Assembly (NCBI GenBank): GCA_002101205.1
Contig: LWTM01000065.1
Location: forward strand, 1-46,330
DNA: 46,330 nt
From: Cycloclasticus sp. symbiont of Poecilosclerida sp. N
GTDB lineage: Bacteria > Pseudomonadota > Gammaproteobacteria > Methylococcales > Cycloclasticaceae
Direction: 5' to 3'
Shown: positions 8,580 through 17,387 of the stretch, one piece after another
Numbering within the stretch: the stretch's first letter is position 1
Layout of the letters: the number at the start of each line of letters is the position of its first letter
Translations under genes and position numbers: made by a program
Notes under the pieces: generated by a model
What the model was told of the DNA's origin: nothing
The model's database searches: none
What the model saw: only the letters and a program-made list of their open reading frames with translations

Positions 8580-9293
8580 TGAGCTTAAATGACGTGCTGT
8601 AAATTCACGTTGGCATTATACCTATTAAGAGCCGCGCCCTGTCTTTTTGTATCTAAGGCGTTGAGTTTAGGTATAAGTATGTTGGGAGTAAATAGAGCTA
8701 TGCAGATAATTAACGCAGCGTCTGTCTGTTTTTATTAACGTTGTTCACTTGAATCTGCGGTGCTTATCTTTAGGCCGCTGTAAACTGAGCGAGTTGAACG
8801 GCGCACCATTATTCTCTCGCACAACGCGTTCATATTACTCACAAAGGTAATGACGAACACCCGTCAAAGGGACAAGCGCACGGCTTTTTTCACGTGCTAG
8901 GTGAGAAAACTCAGCATCAAATGCGGGCATATAATGCTGCTTAAGGCATTGATTTGCCTCATTGATGCCCGTAATCCATCTAAGCGCCAACTCTCGTTGA
9001 AGCCTCTGTTGATGGGCGCTGACAGCGCGTTGAGAACGGCCTCGCGCCTGAGACGAATAAGTCGCAGCATATCAATATCTAAGCGCTTAAGCGCAACACC
9101 TAAAAGGCTTGTTGCCTCATCTTGCGTTAACCGCTATACCCTTCATCTGCTTATTCGAATCTCATCTGTTTTAATCTTTCGTAAAATTTGTTCGGTTCAG
9201 TCTTTGGCCCTTTTAAATAGGGGTTGAATAAACCTTGACGGGCCGCGCTTAATTAATAGGACGGATAATTTACGCCTAGCACAGGCTTAGGTA
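8580..9293. other. tsaD-rpsU intergenic stretch
   Basis: About 0.7 kb between divergent tsaD and rpsU. Its middle is the ISNCY-type remnant (8745-9133). The flanks (8580-8744 and 9134-9293) show no coding signal I can support beyond the rpsU promoter at the right end. Confidence 0.6.
8745..9133 (-). pseudogene. Decayed ISNCY-type transposase remnant
   Basis: Reading the minus strand, an N-terminal helix-turn-helix piece (RLTQDEATSLLGVALKRLDI) is fused, after a large deletion and a frame change, to the C-terminal part. That part reads QRELALRWITGINEANQCLK, YMPAFDAEFSHLAREKS, RALVPLTGVRHYLCE, an in-frame TAA at 8837-8835, then YERVVRENNGAPFNS and QRPKDKHRRFK. The 'GI..... AN.fL...Y.p..n..F' and 'ERVV..nN' blocks are characteristic of ISNCY-family transposases. 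The catalytic core is missing. The apparent plus-strand ORF at 8901-9227 is its shadow. Confidence 0.6.
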
Positions 9294-9322
9294 TTGGCAT
9301 GTAAACTGACTCCATGTATAAT
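9294..9322 (+). promoter_or_regulatory. Sigma-70 promoter of the rpsU-dnaG-rpoD operon
   Basis: TTGGCA (9294-9299) and a perfect TATAAT (9317-9322) are separated by exactly 17 bases. The start would fall about 35 bases before the rpsU ATG. It is well placed to drive the macromolecular-synthesis operon. Confidence 0.8.
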
Positions 9323-9364
9323 CTTGCGTCTGCCTGCACTTAAAAATTAAGGAAAGAGAAAAAT

Positions 9365-9592
9365 ATGCCTTCAGTACGCGTTAAAGATAATGAACCTTTT
9401 GACTTCGCATTACGTCGCTTTAAACGCACGTGCGAAAGAGCCGGTGTTTTAGCTGAATCACGAAAACGTGAGTTTTATGAAAAACCAACCGCAGAACGCA
9501 AGCGCAAGGCCGCTGCTGCCATTAAGCGTCATTTAAAGGGCTTGTCTCGCACACGCCGCGCATTAAACAATTTGCGCCGCGGCCGCAGCTAA
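9365..9592 (+). CDS. rpsU: 30S ribosomal protein S21 (bS21)
   Basis: 75 residues, very basic, with the S21 opening [20 protein letters not shown] and the [12 protein letters not shown] tail. It belongs to the small subunit platform near the anti-Shine-Dalgarno region. ATG 9365 follows GGAAAGAGA. It is first in the rpsU-yqeY-dnaG-rpoD operon, the standard arrangement in this class. It is slightly longer than E. coli S21 (71 residues). Confidence 0.97.
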   Translation: MPSVRVKDNEPFDFALRRFKRTCERAGVLAESRKREFYEKPTAERKRKAAAAIKRHLKGLSRTRRALNNLRRGRS

Positions 9593-9629
9593 GGCTAAAT
9601 TTTCACGTCGCTAATATGTCGCTAATACA

Positions 9630-10088
9630 ATGAGCGAAGCATTGAATGCTCTATCTCTTCGTATTCGAGAGGATATGAAGACAGCGATGAAAGCAAAAGC
9701 AAAAGAAAAGTTAGGCGTTATTCGTCTAATTCTTGCAGGCATCAAGCAACGTGAAGTAGATGAGCGAATAGAGCTTGATGATGTTCAGGTTTTAAAAGTA
9801 TTAGACAAAATGGTTAAACAACGTCGCGATTCAATTGAGGCGTTTGATAAGGCTAATCGCGATGACTTGTCGGTCATTGAACAAGCAGAAATTCTTATTA
9901 TTCAAGAATATTTGCCTCAACAGCTGAGCGATGGTGAAATCGATCAGTTGATTGATGGTGCAGTGAGTGAAACAGGCGCGCAGGGCATGAAAGATATGGG
10001 TAAAGTGATGGGAATTCTTCGCCCTCAACTTCAAGGCCGTGCCGATATGGGCGCTGTTAGCCAAAAAATCAAAGCTAAACTAGTTTAG
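9630..10088 (+). CDS. GatB/YqeY domain protein
   Basis: 152 residues. The order LSLRIREDMKTAMKAKAKEK, VIRLILAGIKQREVDERIEL, EIlIIQEYLPQQLS and the closing MGKVMGILRPQLQGRADMGA is typical of YqeY proteins. These resemble the tRNA-binding tail of GatB; their own role is not settled. The position between rpsU and dnaG is conserved in many Gammaproteobacteria. Confidence 0.9.
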   Translation: MSEALNALSLRIREDMKTAMKAKAKEKLGVIRLILAGIKQREVDERIELDDVQVLKVLDKMVKQRRDSIEAFDKANRDDLSVIEQAEILIIQEYLPQQLSDGEIDQLIDGAVSETGAQGMKDMGKVMGILRPQLQGRADMGAVSQKIKAKLV

Positions 10089-10197
10089 GTCTTTTAGCGT
10101 AACTTCCGTGCACGAATGTCTATTTTTCAATAACATCCTATTGCCTATTGTTGTACGCTATAAATTTGGTTTGGCGCGAGAATAAACGAAGCACTTC

Positions 10198-11946
10198 ATG
10201 ATGGCAGGCAGAATCCCACGAAATTTTATAGATGACTTATTGGCCAGAACGGATGTGGTCGATGTTATTGATAGTTTGTTGCCACTGAAGAAAAAAGGCG
10301 CGAATTATTCTGCTTGTTGCCCTTTCCATAACGAAAAAACCCCCAGTTTCACAGTCAGTCAAGATAAGCAGTTTTATCACTGTTTTGGTTGCGGTGTGAG
10401 TGGCTCGGCGATTAACTTTTTGATGGATTATAGTCATTTAGATTTTGTCGAAGCGATTGAAGAGTTAGCGAGTCGAGCGGGCGTTGAGGTTGTGCGTGAG
10501 CAGGGCTTTGAACCCGACAAGCCAAAGCGAGATTTAACGCCGCTGTTGCAAATGAATGAAAATGTTAATGCGTTTTATCAGGAACAGTTAAAACAGCACG
10601 CGACGGCAGATAGAGCAAAAAAATATTTAAAAAATCGCGGTTTAACGGGCGAAGTAGCCAAGGTTTTTCAGTTGGGCTTTGCGCCGTCAGGTTGGGATAA
10701 CTTACTTTCCTCGCTGGGCCAAGATAAAGAGTCTTTAGATGTTTTACGTGAGCTAGGTTTGCTTATTACCAATGAAAACAATCGGACGTATGACCGTTTT
10801 CGAGAGCGCATCATGTTCCCGATTCGAAATAAGCGCGGCCAAACAATAGGTTTTGGCGGGCGGATATTAGATAGCGGTGAGCCTAAGTATTTAAATTCAC
10901 CAGAAACGCCGTTGTATCATAAAGGGCGTGAGGTTTACGGCCTGCATGAAGCATTAAAATCATCCAGTAAAATTCAGCACATTGTATTAGTCGAAGGTTA
11001 TCTTGATGTGATTTCCTTGTATCAACAAGGCATCTGCAACACGGTTGCGGCTTTAGGTACGGCGATAACGCGTGAGCATATTGATTTATTATTTCGTTCT
11101 GTATCGGAACTTATTATCTGTATGGATGGGGATTCGGCGGGGCAAAAGGCCGCATGGAGGGCGATGACGAATGCATTGCCTGCGTTGAGGCGTGGCCGGA
11201 CAATAAGAGTGTTGGTGCTTGAGCAAGGAGAAGACCCTGATAGCGTGATTCGAGAAAAAGGCGCGGCGCATTTTGAGCGATTGATTGACGGAGCGACGCC
11301 ATTATCAACGTATTTCTTCGATTACTTAGAGGCCCAGTGCTCGCTAGATAGCATAGAAGGGCGCGCCAGTTATATGGAGCAGGCAGGGCCGTTACTGGCA
11401 ACGCTGCCTAAAGGTCACTTTGAAACGTTGATGAAAAAGCGGTTAGCCGAGCTGACGAAAATCAGCAGTCCAAGGGTAAATGTCGCTGCGCAAGCAAGGT
11501 TCGGTTCTCGTCAGGTAACGCGGCGGCCGACAAAAAAGCTCCCGTCAGCGGTGAGGTATTTGATAAAAGTGTTGCTTCACGAGCCTGCATTTGCGAAAAA
11601 AATAGAGACAGACGATACGTGGCTAACGCTGGACCTGCGGGGGATGGATGTTCTAAAACAAGTGTTATCTATTGCGGATGAAAATCAAGCCTTGTCATCA
11701 GGGATGCTACTAGAGAGATTCCGCGGCGACGTAAACGAGGGGGCTGTTAAGGCGCTGTTTTTAGAAGAAAAACTTGTTGCGGGGGACGCATTTGAGCAAG
11801 AGTTTTTGGACGCGATTGAGTGCTTGAAAGAGCAGTCGCGAGAAAAACGTCGCGAAGAGCTATTAAAAAAAGCCGCTAACTGGAGCGATGAAGAAACAAG
11901 TGAGTACCGAAAACTTATTAAATATAAGCAGGAGGTTCGTGAATAA
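10198..11946 (+). CDS. dnaG: DNA primase
   Basis: 582 residues. DnaG makes the RNA primers at the replication fork and is recruited by DnaB helicase. The CHC2 zinc ribbon has ligands C41, H44, C62 and C65 (CPFH...CFGC). The catalytic core includes ERIMFPI and the TOPRIM glutamate in VEGYLDVISLY (about 266), with DGDSAG at 310-315. The C-terminal third is the divergent DnaB-binding helical domain. Two ATGs are adjacent (10198, 10201), and either may be used. It ends 65 bp before the rpoD start. Confidence 0.96.
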   Translation: MMAGRIPRNFIDDLLARTDVVDVIDSLLPLKKKGANYSACCPFHNEKTPSFTVSQDKQFYHCFGCGVSGSAINFLMDYSHLDFVEAIEELASRAGVEVVREQGFEPDKPKRDLTPLLQMNENVNAFYQEQLKQHATADRAKKYLKNRGLTGEVAKVFQLGFAPSGWDNLLSSLGQDKESLDVLRELGLLITNENNRTYDRFRERIMFPIRNKRGQTIGFGGRILDSGEPKYLNSPETPLYHKGREVYGLHEALKSSSKIQHIVLVEGYLDVISLYQQGICNTVAALGTAITREHIDLLFRSVSELIICMDGDSAGQKAAWRAMTNALPALRRGRTIRVLVLEQGEDPDSVIREKGAAHFERLIDGATPLSTYFFDYLEAQCSLDSIEGRASYMEQAGPLLATLPKGHFETLMKKRLAELTKISSPRVNVAAQARFGSRQVTRRPTKKLPSAVRYLIKVLLHEPAFAKKIETDDTWLTLDLRGMDVLKQVLSIADENQALSSGMLLERFRGDVNEGAVKALFLEEKLVAGDAFEQEFLDAIECLKEQSREKRREELLKKAANWSDEETSEYRKLIKYKQEVRE

Positions 11947-12011
11947 ACAAAGAACTTCTGCTAAAATACTCTATTTAGTTGAATAAAATACAGTCAGTTG
12001 ACAGGAACGTA

Positions 12012-13817
12012 ATGGATAAAGAACAACAAGAACAACAGCAAACCTCTAAAATCAAAGCACTTATCGACAAAGGGCATGAGCAAGGTTACTTAACCTATGC
12101 TGAGGTTAACGATCACTTACCACAAGATGTAGAACCAGAACGTATCGAAGAAATCATTAGCATGATTTCAGATATGGGCATAAACGTGCATGAGGTTGCC
12201 CCTGAAACAGATACTGTGTCTGACGGCACCGTGTCCCAAAACATTGACGATGCGGCAGCAGCCGAAGTTGCTGCAGTTGCTTTGGCGACAGTTGATAAAG
12301 AGCTGGGAAGAACGACTGATCCGGTGCGTATGTATATGCGTGAAATGGGTACAGTCGGTCTGTTGACGCGCCAAGGTGAGCTAGATATTGCAAAGCGCAT
12401 TGAAGAGGGACAAAACGAAATGCTATCGGCGATTATTCGCTACCCAGCCGTTGTTGCCAAGTTCTTTGAAGTGTTTGATAAAATTAAAAAAGAAGATCTC
12501 CGCTTATCTGATTATCTGCCTGATTTCATCGATTTGGAAGATGATTACGATTACACGCAGCCGGCACCGCCTAAAGATGAAAATGCGCCGGTGATACCGC
12601 CACTTACCGTTGCTGATATGCAAGTAGGTGTTAATGCGGTTGTAAAGAAATATAAACAATGCAAAAAGAGTATCAAAAAAGAAGGTTACGCATCAGATAA
12701 AACGCAAAAAAAGTTTGATGAACTGGCTTTATTATTTATGTCGCTCAAATTCACACCGCGTTTTTTCCTGATGTTGACGGCGGTTATGCGAGAGATCATT
12801 GATCTTGTTCGGGCGCAAGAGAAGACCATCATCGATATTTGTGTAAAAAAAGCGAAAATGCCGCGCAAAATATTTATCGCAGGTTTTGTAAAAAATGAAA
12901 GCAATTTGGCCTGGCTCGAAGAGCATCTAAAAACAGATGCGCCTTTTGCTCCATATATTAGAGAAAATTATACGGAAATTAGAAAAGCACGAATGAGGCT
13001 ATCAAAAGTTGAAGCACAGAGCGGGTTAAGCACAAGTGAAATAAAAGACATCAACCGTCGTTTGTCTATCAGCGAAGCAAAAAGGCGCCGCGCTAAGCGT
13101 GAAATGGTTGAGGCGAACTTGCGCTTGGTTATTTCAATTGCGAAAAAGTACACTAATCGTGGCTTACAATTTTTAGACCTTATTCAAGAAGGCAATATTG
13201 GCCTGATGAAAGCGGTTGACAAGTTTGAATACCGTCGTGGTTATAAATTTTCAACGTATGCTACGTGGTGGATTCGTCAGGCGATCACGCGTTCTATTGC
13301 AGATCAAGCGAGAACAATTCGTATCCCAGTTCATATGATTGAAACCATCAATAAATTGAATCGTATTTCACGCCAAATTCTGCAAGAAAAAGGCAGAGAA
13401 GCAACGCCAGAAGAGCTGTCGATAGCAATGGAAATGCCAGAAGAAAAAGTACGTAAAGTACTTAAAATCGCTAAAGAGCCTATCTCAATGGGCACGCCTA
13501 TCGGTGATGATGAAGATTCAAATTTGGGTGAATTTATCGAGGATGCAAACGCTGTATCGCCAGTTGATTCAGCGACAGTAGAAAGCCTAAGAGAGTCAAC
13601 GCAAGCGGTTTTAGCCGGCTTAACCGCGCGTGAAGCTAAGGTGATTAGAATGCGTTTCGGTATCAATATGAACACTGACCACACGTTAGAGGAAGTGGGC
13701 AAGCAGTTTGACGTGACACGCGAACGTATTCGTCAAATTGAAGCGAAGGCGCTTCGTAAATTGCGCCACCCATCGCGCACAGAGCACCTGCGGAGCTTTA
13801 TCGATACGTCAGATTAA
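12012..13817 (+). CDS. rpoD: RNA polymerase primary sigma factor sigma-70
   Basis: 601 residues from ATG 12012. Region 1.1 ([17 protein letters not shown]) aligns with E. coli RpoD directly after this start, and AGGAA lies just upstream; a TTG at 11979 would add an unlikely 11 residues. Region 1.2 ([21 protein letters not shown]), the non-essential acidic/helical insert, and region 2 ([19 protein letters not shown] for -10 recognition and melting) follow. Region 3 and region 4.2 ([18 protein letters not shown], -35 recognition) complete the factor. It is last in the operon and is followed by a tRNA gene. Confidence 0.98.
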   Translation: MDKEQQEQQQTSKIKALIDKGHEQGYLTYAEVNDHLPQDVEPERIEEIISMISDMGINVHEVAPETDTVSDGTVSQNIDDAAAAEVAAVALATVDKELGRTTDPVRMYMREMGTVGLLTRQGELDIAKRIEEGQNEMLSAIIRYPAVVAKFFEVFDKIKKEDLRLSDYLPDFIDLEDDYDYTQPAPPKDENAPVIPPLTVADMQVGVNAVVKKYKQCKKSIKKEGYASDKTQKKFDELALLFMSLKFTPRFFLMLTAVMREIIDLVRAQEKTIIDICVKKAKMPRKIFIAGFVKNESNLAWLEEHLKTDAPFAPYIRENYTEIRKARMRLSKVEAQSGLSTSEIKDINRRLSISEAKRRRAKREMVEANLRLVISIAKKYTNRGLQFLDLIQEGNIGLMKAVDKFEYRRGYKFSTYATWWIRQAITRSIADQARTIRIPVHMIETINKLNRISRQILQEKGREATPEELSIAMEMPEEKVRKVLKIAKEPISMGTPIGDDEDSNLGEFIEDANAVSPVDSATVESLRESTQAVLAGLTAREAKVIRMRFGINMNTDHTLEEVGKQFDVTRERIRQIEAKALRKLRHPSRTEHLRSFIDTSD

Positions 13818-13823
13818 GACTAT

Positions 13824-13900
13824 GGGCCTATAGCTCAGCTGGTTAGAGCAGTGGACTCATAATCCATTTGTCCAAGGTTCAAGTCCTTGTAGGCCCACCA
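13824..13900 (+). tRNA. tRNA with CAU anticodon (elongator Met or Ile2)
   Basis: A 77-nt cloverleaf. The acceptor GGGCCTA pairs with TAGGCCC, the D arm is AGCTCAGCTGGTTAGAGC, the anticodon loop is CTCATAA, and the T arm is GGTTCAAGTCC, ending in encoded CCA. CAU can be elongator methionine or, if C34 is lysidylated by TilS, isoleucine. The sequence alone does not settle it; it lacks the unpaired 1-72 position of initiator tRNA. Confidence 0.93.
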
Positions 13901-13910
13901 ATTAAATCAA

Positions 13911-13940
13911 AGACTTACGAGAAATCGTAGGTCTTTTTTT
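13911..13940 (+). terminator. Rho-independent terminator after the tRNA
   Basis: AGACTTACGA and TCGTAGGTCT form a 10-bp stem with one G-T pair and a GAAA tetraloop, followed by a T run. It closes the rpsU-rpoD-tRNA transcription unit and marks the left edge of the accessory island. Confidence 0.85.
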
Positions 13941-14236
13941 ATGCAGTCATGTTTTTAGGGCAAGGCGCGGGAAAGGTTGAAAGTTATCATTGTAGCGTTT
14001 ACAAGAACGGGAATTTATTTGCCCCGGGTTTGTTTAGCGGCCTATGTCGACGCCTGGAATTTCAACAAGCCATGCGGAGGAGCTTATCAAGGCTCGCCTC
14101 TGGCCTTTTGTGAAGCCGTTTAGCTTGCCGCTTCCCCATAACCTCGCCGTGATAAGGCTTGTCCTCTTTTAGGTCGCAGTCAACTCTTAGTCGGGACTTT
14201 CGAGCTGAGCAGACATTAAAGAACACAGAGCCAGTA
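13941..14236. other. Stretch without a recognisable gene at the island's left edge
   Basis: About 300 bases between the tRNA terminator and the IS30 remnant. Open frames on both strands are short and not recognised. A minus-strand frame at about 14062-14170 with a basic stretch (KRQAKRLHKRPEASLDKLL) is the only hint, and I cannot assign it. Confidence 0.4.
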
Positions 14237-14983
14237 AATGTATTCGAAGGAGAGTCAATGAGACAAATTGGCACGGATATGGGACGCAGCCACACGACCA
14301 TTAGCCGAGAAATAGCGCGTAATACAGGAAAAAAAGGGGTTATCGTTACCAACAAGCACAAAATAAAGGATAGTTCGACACGAAAGTAAACCAAAAGCGG
14401 TGAAGATGACGGCGCAATTGAAATCAAAAATCACCCTGCATTTAGAGCAAGAGGGGAGTCCTGAACGGATCAGTGGCCGATTGAAGGAAGTGGATAATGT
14501 TTGTCTTCATCACGAAACAATCTATCGCTTTATTCTTTCTGATAAAAAACAAAATGGGCGGTTATATAAACACCAAGCAAGCTAATAAAGTGGCACAGAC
14601 GATCAAACAGGTATTACAGCCGATTAAGACATGGGTGGGGTCCATTACTTACGATAATGGGAGAGAGTTTGCCAAACATGAAACTGTGAATAGCCAACTT
14701 GAATGTCGTCGTTACTTTGCCTGGCCATATCACTCATGGGAACGAGGACAAAATGCCAATGGACTTTTAAGGCAATATTTTCCAAAATCTATGTGTTGAT
14801 ATTGCTTATGAAGACGTTAGAGTAGCCGTTCATAAGTTAAATTCTAGACCTAGAAAGTGCTTGGAATTTAAAACGCCTTACGAGGTATTTTATGAAAACA
14901 TGGGCATTGATGCTGGTAAATTAGATGTGGTGCACTTATGGGTCGAATCCACCTTGCATAACCTAAGTCAAACCCACAGTTAA
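14237..14983 (+). pseudogene. IS30-family transposase pseudogene, multiply frameshifted
   Basis: Pieces in different frames give the IS30 order. There is a helix-turn-helix (SMRQIGTDMGRSHTTISREI), then SPERISGRLKEV and HHETIYRFI, then after a deletion VGSITYDNGREFAKHE with a catalytic Asp. PYHSWERGQNANGLLRQYFP with the catalytic Glu region and a final HKLNSRPRKCLEFKTPYEV follow. About 100 residues carrying the first catalytic Asp are missing between YKH and NKVAQ. It cannot be active. Confidence 0.85.
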
Positions 14984-14988
14984 GCACC

Positions 14989-15858
14989 TTAATGCATCGC
15001 CTCTATGTCTTGTTTAAGTTTCCTTTGCTCGATTATATCGATGTTTTTCTGCGCCGGTTCAACTAGTTGTTCGTCGCCCTTAACCCCTCCGTAATGTATG
15101 CCGGCGGTCTCCTCGGAGCCGTGGCTCATAAGTGCTACGCCCTCGACCTTGCCGCCACCACTCTTAGCGTTAGCGGCGAACTGATGGCGCGCCGAATAAA
15201 GCGTTATATGCTTAGTGCGCCTAGGCCATAACGTCCTACAATTTCTATATAAAAGACACCTACAGGTATTATGGGTCGATGAAAAGTTCTCTTGCAGTAT
15301 TTTAATTAGGACAATAATAATCGCTTTATTCGCTTCACTGAGCTCGCTTATATCAAGCTCCCTATTCTTACTACAAGCCCCATCATTGGTCTGTTTCGCG
15401 TTGAATACAGTTAGAAGGTTATTTTTTATCACCGCGTGTTGCCATTCAGATGGGCGTAAACCGGTCAAAATACCCGCTTTGAGCCACGCTATCGTAACCC
15501 CCGCATACTGACCCTCATGCGCGATAAGCTGTTCCTCTAGGAGTGATAGGTCTTTGTCACTGATGCTCTTTGCTTTTTGATTAGACGTCTTATTGGGCTG
15601 CCGCAAAGACCTGGTCGTGCGAAGCTGTTTCAGCGCAGCAGCGACGCCCTCTTGCCCGTCGGCTTCCAGATAACAGATCAACGAGGCCTTGTACTGGCGC
15701 CAAGTGTTCTTAGCGAGGCTACTTTCAAGCCCGGTAAGCCATGAGCACAGTAGCATAGGGTTATCCCTCCAGCTCCCTCTGGTCTGGTTATCAAACTTTT
15801 CTAATAACGTCTCAGCGCGCACCATATAACGTGTAATGGTTTGCATGTTTCTTTTCAT
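14989..15858 (-). CDS. Tyrosine recombinase/integrase-like protein
   Basis: 289 residues. An N-terminal helical core-binding part (TLLEKFDNQTRGSWRDNP, NTWRQYKASLICYLEA) precedes the catalytic part. The first catalytic Arg lies in GILTGLRPSEWQ, the second in TLYSARHQFAANA. The later His is in LMSHGSEETAGIHYGG, and the Tyr of that segment is the likely nucleophile. The first His of the usual HxxR box is replaced (YSAR). It is not an integron IntI by its visible motifs. It may have served to insert this island next to the tRNA gene, but I could not find matching attachment repeats. ATG 15858 or the internal ATG at 15846 may be the start. Confidence 0.6.
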   Translation of the reverse strand: MKRNMQTITRYMVRAETLLEKFDNQTRGSWRDNPMLLCSWLTGLESSLAKNTWRQYKASLICYLEADGQEGVAAALKQLRTTRSLRQPNKTSNQKAKSISDKDLSLLEEQLIAHEGQYAGVTIAWLKAGILTGLRPSEWQHAVIKNNLLTVFNAKQTNDGACSKNRELDISELSEANKAIIIVLIKILQENFSSTHNTCRCLLYRNCRTLWPRRTKHITLYSARHQFAANAKSGGGKVEGVALMSHGSEETAGIHYGGVKGDEQLVEPAQKNIDIIEQRKLKQDIEAMH

Positions 15859-16067
15859 CTTTATTTATCCCTATGATAGCGTTTTTAAAGTAATTTAATT
15901 CATCACTTAACTTTTGGTCAGGGTCGCCCGGATCTACTTGTTCAAGATAACTTAGCGTCCCACGGCTTGCCGCCTTAAACCCATTTCTAGCGACCCGCGC
16001 CCGCGCCGGTTATAGTTATGTTCAACCTTAGATTATTTTGCCACGTTTTTTCTATCTTGTTAAATAA
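15859..16067. other. Gap between recombinase and unknown gene
   Basis: A minus-strand frame overlaps the recombinase start and reads RNGFKAASRGTLSYLEQVD and LSDELNYFKNAIIGINKDEK. It looks protein-like but has no ATG, GTG or TTG before its upstream stop. It may be the tail of a truncated gene. Confidence 0.3.
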
Positions 16068-16469
16068 TTATAAAACCATGCCCCGGATGGTGGTGTTTCT
16101 ATTATGCTCTAAAGAGAACTGTTGCCCTTTTGTATTGATTGTTTTGTGCGCAATGACGGACCGTATATCGTGATAAGATAATGACTGTTCAAAATCCCTT
16201 TGCATGATATTTTCCACCTTATTAAACAGGGTCCTAATACTTACGCCGCAGCTGCCGGCACTCACTTTATCTATAACGCACTTATTCAGTACAGTGTGGC
16301 CGGTGTGACTGTACCCTAAATTAAGAATAGCGAGCTTAGCTTGAGTTAAGCTTATGTCCTCGCTTATATAATATAGCGCAGTCGCTGTAGACTGAGGGAT
16401 AATGATGGGGTTGATCTTAACCTTAAATTCTCTCCTATTAGCGCTAAACCTATGGCGCCCTTTTTTCAT
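16068..16469 (-). CDS. Hypothetical protein downstream of the BrnT-like gene
   Basis: 133 residues, basic N-terminus (MKKGRHRFSANRREFKVKIN), otherwise mixed helix and strand. I do not recognise it. Its ATG overlaps the stop of the BrnT-like gene by 4 bp, the position BrnA antitoxin genes normally occupy. It lacks the short ribbon-helix-helix layout of BrnA and is longer. It could be an unusual antitoxin, an island gene, or a non-coding frame. Confidence 0.35.
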   Translation of the reverse strand: MKKGRHRFSANRREFKVKINPIIIPQSTATALYYISEDISLTQAKLAILNLGYSHTGHTVLNKCVIDKVSAGSCGVSIRTLFNKVENIMQRDFEQSLSYHDIRSVIAHKTINTKGQQFSLEHNRNTTIRGMVL

Positions 16470-16702
16470 TGGTTATAGACCGCTCTTTCTTTTTTACTCA
16501 TATCTGTGGCACAAATAACACGAATTAGTTTTTGCCTAGCCGTGCATACAATATACAACTGTCTATCACAATCAGTTTGACCAAGAACATAGTACCTTTT
16601 TTCTATTTCTGAATGCTTTTCACAAGCGTACCGCCGGCACTCCCTAAGGTCGTAGCGGGTGCTGACAGTATCATTCCTAGCTTCGCATAATAAGTGCACC
16701 AC
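16466..16702 (-). CDS. BrnT-like ribonuclease toxin, divergent or truncated N-terminus
   Basis: 78 residues from GTG 16702. The second half matches BrnT: HSEIEKRYYVLGQTDCDRQ, LYIVCTARQKLIRVI and ATDMSKKERAVYNQ correspond to the family pattern 'hs..E.Ry..iG....g..l.vv.t.r...iRiIsAr.a...Er..Y'. The usual N-terminal 'f.WD..K...N..KHGvsFe.A' block is not recognisable, so the gene may be truncated and inactive. BrnT toxins are RelE-fold RNases paired with BrnA. Here a 133-residue unknown follows. Confidence 0.5.
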   Translation of the reverse strand: MVHLLCEARNDTVSTRYDLRECRRYACEKHSEIEKRYYVLGQTDCDRQLYIVCTARQKLIRVICATDMSKKERAVYNQ

Positions 16703-16997
16703 TTATATTTGAAATCAACAGGGGAGAAAGAGCTTGTAAACATCAATAGGTAATACTACAGTGGTGTTACATTTCACGTGCGCCCTTAGTTGATGATTGG
16801 GCTGTTTATGATAGCAGTGAGGAATGACCTGTTTTGGTAGATTGGAGTGAAAAGCATGACGGAAAATAACATTGAAAAATCCTTTGTTTAAGCTCGCTTT
16901 GGTTGCAATGCGAGTAAAGAAAAAATGAGCGATTGCTTTAAATAATATTTCAGGTCGCTTGAGCCTGCGTAAGCCGCAACGTTAATCATTAGAGGCT

Positions 16998-17387
16998 TTG
17001 AAAAACTATAGTTGGCAATTCATCCCCGTTCTAAAGAACAGGGGTTTTCTTGCTGGTTTTAACTATAAAAACCCCAACGCTAATAACATAACTAGACAAA
17101 CTAGAACCGCTATTTGGTTGTACAAGATGTTAAATGACTTTTGTCAAAGTGGTAAATTTGACCACAAAGAAATAATAGACGACCTCTCTTATAACACTAA
17201 AAATGATAAAGCTTTTGCTTGTGCTGGCAATGTCACTAATAGCTACATGTCCTGCCGGCGATTAGCAACACCTATCATTTCTAAGGCGGAGATAAAGAAA
17301 ATAATTCTTGGTGGTGGACAAAACCTGCTAAGCCCAGAACGTCGATTTGATGCAATTATATTTAATTCCCCGGAGTTATTTAAATGA
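16998..17387 (+). CDS. Hypothetical protein translationally coupled to the DNA methyltransferase
   Basis: Up to 129 residues from TTG 16998; the next in-frame ATG is 17127. The protein is basic with helical stretches (TRTAIWLYKMLNDFCQSGK, ISKAEIKKIILGGGQ). I do not recognise the family. Its stop overlaps the methyltransferase start as ATGA at 17384-17387, so the two are coupled. Adjacent small genes of this kind can be a controller, a restriction or immunity partner, or part of an integron cassette. No catalytic motif is visible. Confidence 0.45.
   Translation: MKNYSWQFIPVLKNRGFLAGFNYKNPNANNITRQTRTAIWLYKMLNDFCQSGKFDHKEIIDDLSYNTKNDKAFACAGNVTNSYMSCRRLATPIISKAEIKKIILGGGQNLLSPERRFDAIIFNSPELFK
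17024..17048 (+). terminator. Terminator-like hairpin at the head of the methyltransferase cassette
   Basis: CCCCGTTC, a TAAA loop and GAAC-A-GGGG (one bulged A) are followed by TTTTCTT. Hairpins like this commonly close mobile-element genes. It lies inside the longest reading of the following ORF, which casts doubt on that ORF's TTG start. Confidence 0.45.

Noticed and set aside
8901..9227. 108-residue plus-strand ORF between tsaD and rpsU
   Set aside because: The minus strand of the same region reads as transposase pieces; this frame is its complement.
12113..13702. Several ORFs antisense to rpoD
   Set aside because: All lie opposite conserved sigma-factor regions and have no motif of their own.
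14062..14427. 121-residue minus-strand ORF over the IS30 remnant
   Set aside because: Most of it is antisense to the IS30 helix-turn-helix; the remaining basic tail is not recognised.
14989..15858. Recombinase as an integron integrase for the attC-like site
   Set aside because: I do not see the extra IntI-specific segment or its usual motifs, and the gene is not adjacent to an attI-like site.
16850..16990. Possible second attC site upstream of the methyltransferase cassette
   Set aside because: GTTAATC is present, but I could not find a matching R'' box and paired arms, so it does not meet the attC layout.
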